A program made the position numbers and the translations under genes. Positions 6,092 to 9,206 of a stretch of 9,206 bases of DNA are shown here, one piece after another. Source of the DNA: Betaproteobacteria bacterium (lineage in GTDB: Bacteria; Pseudomonadota; Gammaproteobacteria; Burkholderiales; SG8-39); NCBI GenBank assembly GCA_019509895.1, contig JAEKLK010000251.1, positions 1 to 9,206 on the forward strand, read 5' to 3'. The notes under the pieces are model-generated. The model saw nothing but the letters and a program-made list of their open reading frames with translations, made no database searches and was not told the DNA's origin. Every line of letters begins with the position of its first letter. Position 1 is the first letter of the stretch.

Positions 6092-6909
6092 ATTGTTCGA
6101 CTTTGATGTTGGCGTTGCGGATGATGCTGCCGTAGCGCTCCTGCTCGCGCTTCAGGAACGCCGTCATCTCCTCCGGCGTGTTGGAAGCGGTGTCCATCCC
6201 GAGCGTCAGGTATTTCTCGCGCAGCTCAGGCGCCTGCATCGCTTTGTGGATTTCAGTCGCAAGTTTCGTCATCACCTCGCGCGGCGTGCCGGCTGGCGCG
6301 GCGTAGCCGATCCACGCGCCGATGTCGTAGCCCGGAATGTTCGCCGCCTCGGCGAGTGGCGGCAGGTCCGGTAGCGCGGCCGTGCGCCGAGCGCTCGTCA
6401 CGCCGAGCGCCTTCAGCCGCCCGGCTTTGATGTGGCCCGAGAGCGATGCAACCGTCTCCAGGGCATAGTCGATCTGACCGCTCATGAGATCGGTGAGCGC
6501 CGGCGCGCTGCCCTTGTATGGCACGTGACGCGCTTTCAGCCCGGCCATCGAGTTGAAAAGCTCGGACACGAGATGTGCCGTGGCGCCGGTGCCGGACGAG
6601 GAGAAGGTGTACTTGTCGGGGTTCGCGCGCACCAGCGCGACGAATTCGCGCGCGCTGTTCGCCGGGAAGTTGGGATTCACCACCAGCGCGAAGGGCGCGA
6701 GCGCGATCAGGCTCACCGGCGCCAAATCCTTGAGCGGCTCGTACGGGGTCTTCTGCAGGTTCGGCATGATGGAAATCCACGCGCGCCGCGATATCCGTTG
6801 CCTGTCCCGGCGGCCACGGCACCACCACCCGCACCGGTCGGTTGGGATAGGGCTGCGAAAAGGCGCTGCCAGCCGCGAGCGCGAAAAGGATTGCGGCGAT
6901 GGTTCTCAT
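6090..6909 (-). pseudogene. Orphan TctC/Bug-family periplasmic receptor, internal deletion and frame break
   Basis: This is a second TTT-type solute receptor, without its own TctAB. The ATG at 6909 is preceded by GAGGAGG (complement of 6921-6927) at a slightly long 11-base spacing. Residues 1-18 are a signal peptide ending GSAFS, and the mature protein opens QPYPNRPVRVVVPWPPGQATD (19-39). After DIAARV (residue 44, about 6778) the frame breaks. Sequence resumes at about 6776 in another frame as ISIMPNLQKTPYEPLKDLAPVSLIAL (short core MPNLQKTPYEPLKDLAPV) and runs intact for 228 codons to TAA 6090-6092. About 47 codons are missing, namely the NRxGAGG...APDGYTLL region, again not a multiple of three. 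The restored length of about 319 residues is normal. The ATG at 6767 in the resumed frame lacks a signal peptide and is not a believable native start. The gene is last in the minus-strand operon, 26 bases after the dehydrogenase. The ligand is unknown. Confidence 0.86.
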
Positions 6910-6935
6910 TTGCGGGATGTCCTCCTCGGCCGATT

Positions 6936-7715
6936 CTAGAACGTGCCCGGATACGCGCCGCCATCGATCAGGAAGTTCTGGCCGGTGACGTAGCTCGCCT
7001 GCGCGCTACAGAGATAGGCGCAGGCGTCGCCGAATTCGGAGGGATCGCCGAGCCGCCCGGCGGGAATCGAGCGCAACCGATCCGCCGCCACCTGCTCCTC
7101 GGTCAGCCCGGACGCCTTGGCGAAGCCGGCGATCGTCTGGCGCGTGCGGTCGGTGAGGAACGACCCGGGCAGCAGATTGTTGATGGTCACGTTGTGCTTC
7201 GCGGTCTGCCGCGCGAGGCCGGCAATGAAGCCGGTCAGCCCGGCGCGCGCCCCGTTGGAGAGGCCGAGCGCGGGAATCGGCGCCTTTACGCTGGTCGAGG
7301 TGATATTGACTACGCGGCCGAAGCGGCGCGAGATCATGCCGTCCACCGTCGCCTTGATGAGCTCGATCGGGGTCAGCATGTTCGCGTTGATCGCCTTCAG
7401 CCAAGCGTCGCGATCCCATTCTCGAAAGTCGCCCGTCGGCGGGCCGCCGGCGTTGGTGACGAGGATGTCGGGCGCCGGACAGGCCGCGAGAGCCGCGCGC
7501 CGCCCTTCGTCGGTGGTGATGTCCCCGACGACGGCGGTCACTTCGATGCCGGAGGCTTTGCGGATCTCGCTCGCTGTCGCCTCCAGCGCCTCGCGTCCGC
7601 GGGCGGTAATCACCACGCGCACGCCCGCGCGGGCGAGCGAAACGGCGCACGCGCGCCCCAAGCCTTTCGATGCGGCGCAGACCAGCGCCGTCCTGCCGCG
7701 AATACCGAGATCCAT
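6936..7715 (-). CDS. Short-chain dehydrogenase/reductase family protein with atypical active site
   Basis: This is a 259-residue Rossmann-fold protein of classical SDR length. The nucleotide-binding turn reads VCAASKGLG (12-20) where most members have TGxxxGxG, so the first Thr-Gly pair is Cys-Ala. NAGG (88-91) and the conserved Asn (N112) are present. NITSTS (137-142) supplies the usual serine position. The catalytic Tyr-x-x-x-Lys is replaced by SNGAR (S153, R157). PGSFLTDR (183-190) and the C-terminal GQNFLIDGG (245-253) are normal. The fold assignment is firm, but standard Tyr-Lys hydride chemistry cannot be assumed. It may be a binding protein or a subfamily using a different proton relay. 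Start: ATG with AAGGAG (complement of 7722-7727) 6 bases upstream, inside the end of the transporter gene. Two bases separate the transporter stop from this ATG, so the genes are co-transcribed. Confidence 0.9.
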   Translation of the reverse strand: MDLGIRGRTALVCAASKGLGRACAVSLARAGVRVVITARGREALEATASEIRKASGIEVTAVVGDITTDEGRRAALAACPAPDILVTNAGGPPTGDFREWDRDAWLKAINANMLTPIELIKATVDGMISRRFGRVVNITSTSVKAPIPALGLSNGARAGLTGFIAGLARQTAKHNVTINNLLPGSFLTDRTRQTIAGFAKASGLTEEQVAADRLRSIPAGRLGDPSEFGDACAYLCSAQASYVTGQNFLIDGGAYPGTF

Positions 7716-7717
7716 GG

Positions 7718-8617
7718 TCAGCTCCTTCTTACGGAAACGAGTAGCACGCCGAAAATGACTAGCGCGCCGCCAATGGCCTGCACGGCGGTAAAGCGCTCAT
7801 CCAGACCGAGGGCGCTGGTTATTGCCACGCTTACCGGCCCGAGCGCGCCGATGAGCGCGAATTCCGGTGCGCCGATGCGCCTGAGCGCCTCGGCTTGGAT
7901 AAAGAGTGGCAGCACAGTCGTAAAGGTGGCGAGGAGGACGGCGTACAGCCATACCTTGCCCGGCAGGTCCAATGCGGAAATCGGCTCGATGGCAAAGAAC
8001 TGTGCCACTGCCGGCAGGGTCGCGACGGCCATCGAGTACGCGGTGAAGCGCATCGAGCCGATGCGTTTCACGAGCTCGCCCCCTGCGACGAGGTAGGTCG
8101 CATAGAAGAGCGAGGAAGCGAAGACGAATAGCGCGCCCAGCATGAAGAGCTTGCCCTCGGCGCCGGCGCGTGCCTGGCTGGAGAGGATCAACGCCACGCC
8201 CGCGTACGTGATCACCAGCGCCGCGAGCTGCCGGCGCGTCGGAGGCCGGTGCAGAAACAAGAAGGAGATGAGCAGCACCAGCGTCGGATAGAGATACAGG
8301 ATCAGCCGCCCGACGCCGGCGCCGACGTACTGCAGGCCGATGAAGTCGAGGAAGCTCGCCCCGTAGTAGCCGATGAAGCCCAGCGCGGCGATCGCACCCC
8401 ACTCGCGCGCCGTCAAAGCCGGCTTTTCGTTGCGCAGCCACCATGCCACCGCGACGAAGAACGGCAGCGACAGCGCCATGCGCAGGAAAAGCAGCGCGAC
8501 CGGCGACACCGGCGCCGCGGCGTAGGACAGCTTGATGAGGATGGGACGCAGCGAAAAGGCGAGCGTCCCGGCAACGGCAAAGGCGATGCCCCAGGCCCGA
8601 TACGCCGCTGCGCTCAA
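7718..8617 (-). CDS. EamA/DMT-family transporter
   Basis: This is a 299-residue, very hydrophobic protein with the ten-helix, two-repeat architecture of drug/metabolite transporters of the EamA type (PF00892). These are inner-membrane carriers that usually export amino acids, metabolites or drugs. The first repeat spans roughly residues 8-145 and contains the family-typical stretch GLQYVGAGVGRLILYLYPTL (93-112). The second spans about 157-295 and contains EALRRIGAPEFALIGALGPV (two-thirds through that repeat). It ends with a short basic tail, VRRS. The start is TTG at 8617, overlapping the upstream gene's TGA in the four-base pattern TTGA. No methionine or better start lies before the first helix, so coupled re-initiation is likely. 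The substrate is not predictable. Downstream, only 2 bases separate it from the short-chain dehydrogenase. Confidence 0.9.
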   Translation of the reverse strand: MSAAAYRAWGIAFAVAGTLAFSLRPILIKLSYAAAPVSPVALLFLRMALSLPFFVAVAWWLRNEKPALTAREWGAIAALGFIGYYGASFLDFIGLQYVGAGVGRLILYLYPTLVLLISFLFLHRPPTRRQLAALVITYAGVALILSSQARAGAEGKLFMLGALFVFASSLFYATYLVAGGELVKRIGSMRFTAYSMAVATLPAVAQFFAIEPISALDLPGKVWLYAVLLATFTTVLPLFIQAEALRRIGAPEFALIGALGPVSVAITSALGLDERFTAVQAIGGALVIFGVLLVSVRRS

Positions 8618-9206
8618 CGGCGCTTCTTGCCGCCGAGGACGGAACCGAGTATGCCGCGCAGCACCTGGCGGCCGAGCTCCGAGCCGATGGAGCGGGCCGC
8701 GCTCTTGGTCAGCGCCTCGAGCACGCCCTGCGACTGGCGCCCGCCGCGCGGGCCGGTCTTGCCGAAGAGGATGTCGGATACCGGGTTCGCGCTGTGTTCC
8801 GGCTCGGCCGGCTTCGCTTGCGTCCGCTGGGTGAGCTTCTCGTAGGCCGACTCGCGGTCGACGGCGGTCTCGTACTTGCCGAAGACCGGCGAGCCGCGCA
8901 CGAGTTGTGCCCGCTCGGCGTCGCTGATCGGGCCGATCTGGCTCGACGGCGGCACGATGAACGCGCGCTCGACCATGTTCGGGCGGCCTTTCTCGTCGAG
9001 GAACGAGACGAGGGCCTCGCCCACCTCGAGCTCCATGATCGCGCGCTCGGCCTTGATCCCGGGATTGGGCCGCAGCGTGTCGGCGGCGCTCTTCACCGCC
9101 TTCTGGTCCTTGGGCGTATAGGCGCGCAGCGCGTGCTGCACCCGGTTGCCGAGCTGGCCGAGCACGCTTTCCGGCAGGTCGAGCGGGTTCTGCGTCACGA
9201 AATACA
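8614..9206 (-). CDS. HerA-like ATPase of the DUF853/YjgR family, C-terminal part (5' end outside window)
   Basis: The frame is open to the right edge, so only the last 197 or so residues are seen. They begin YFVTQNPLDLPESVLGQLGN and continue RVQHALRAYTPKDQKAV. This is the region after the Walker motifs in DUF853 proteins such as E. coli YjgR, hexameric HerA/FtsK-superfamily ATPases of unclear cellular role. Further family strings are EVGEALVSFLDEKGRPN and ERAFIVPPSSQIGPIS, then a charged linker and a C-terminal amphipathic stretch (SIGSELGRQVLRGILGSVLG) ending in the basic tail GGKKRR. The GTG at 9198 encodes the internal Val of YFVTQNP and is not the start. The Walker A and B motifs would lie beyond the window. 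Its stop overlaps the transporter start, making it the promoter-proximal visible member of this operon. Family assignment is strong; function is not established. Confidence 0.92.
   Translation of the reverse strand, partial: YFVTQNPLDLPESVLGQLGNRVQHALRAYTPKDQKAVKSAADTLRPNPGIKAERAIMELEVGEALVSFLDEKGRPNMVERAFIVPPSSQIGPISDAERAQLVRGSPVFGKYETAVDRESAYEKLTQRTQAKPAEPEHSANPVSDILFGKTGPRGGRQSQGVLEALTKSAARSIGSELGRQVLRGILGSVLGGKKRR

Noticed and set aside
1870..6785. Programmed ribosomal frameshifting or recoding at the three frame breaks
   Set aside because: About 40-47 codons of conserved protein are missing at each break, so a shift of one base would not restore the product; no slippery heptamer with downstream structure was seen.
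6432..8096. Plus-strand frame of 554 codons opposite the receptor, dehydrogenase and transporter genes
   Set aside because: It runs antisense across three recognisable genes and has no recognisable domain; long open antisense frames are common at this GC content.
1..9206. CRISPR array, tRNA or rRNA genes, insertion sequence or attachment site
   Set aside because: No regularly spaced repeats, RNA gene signatures, transposase frames or flanking terminal repeats were seen; nearly all bases are explained by ordinary genes.

Overview
The window is a GC-rich, densely coding bacterial chromosomal segment with no gene-free stretch above about 70 bases. The gene families point to a betaproteobacterium, most likely Burkholderiales or an uncultured relative. 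The main clue is two tripartite-tricarboxylate (TTT) solute receptors of the TctC/Bug family, one in a complete tctCBA set and one orphan, a family greatly expanded in that group. This taxonomic placement is inference from gene content, not a database result.

Layout, left to right. At 2-391 (+) is the C-terminal third of the ribosome-associated ATPase YchF, followed after 9 bases by a GNAT acetyltransferase (401-862, +). Facing them on the minus strand is a two-gene unit: a GabD-type aldehyde dehydrogenase (1829-3195), then a membrane fatty acid desaturase (846-1826). The desaturase tail overlaps the acetyltransferase tail by 17 bases. A 71-base divergent spacer (3196-3266) separates this unit from tctC-tctB-tctA on the plus strand (3267-6053). 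This runs tail to tail into a second minus-strand operon, with a perfect palindrome (6071-6091) at the meeting point. Read in its own direction from the right edge, that operon is a HerA-like ATPase of the DUF853/YjgR family (partial, 8614-9206), an EamA-family transporter (7718-8617), an atypical short-chain dehydrogenase (6936-7715) and an orphan TctC/Bug receptor (6090-6909).

How the genes may work together: tctCBA should form a high-affinity, receptor-dependent carboxylate importer, and the divergent aldehyde dehydrogenase could oxidise an aldehyde made from the imported compound. The substrate cannot be read from the sequence.

The most striking observation is that three genes (the aldehyde dehydrogenase and both TctC receptors) each lack an internal block of roughly 40-47 codons, with a frame change at the junction. 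The sequence on both sides is well preserved. In each case the missing block is the most conserved stretch of a large multi-copy gene family. A shared assembly cause, with conserved repeat-like segments skipped, looks more likely than three natural deletions, but reads are needed to decide. A second oddity is that tctB appears to begin with ATA where an ATG is expected. I did not find convincing evidence of a new defence, mobile or RNA-based system.
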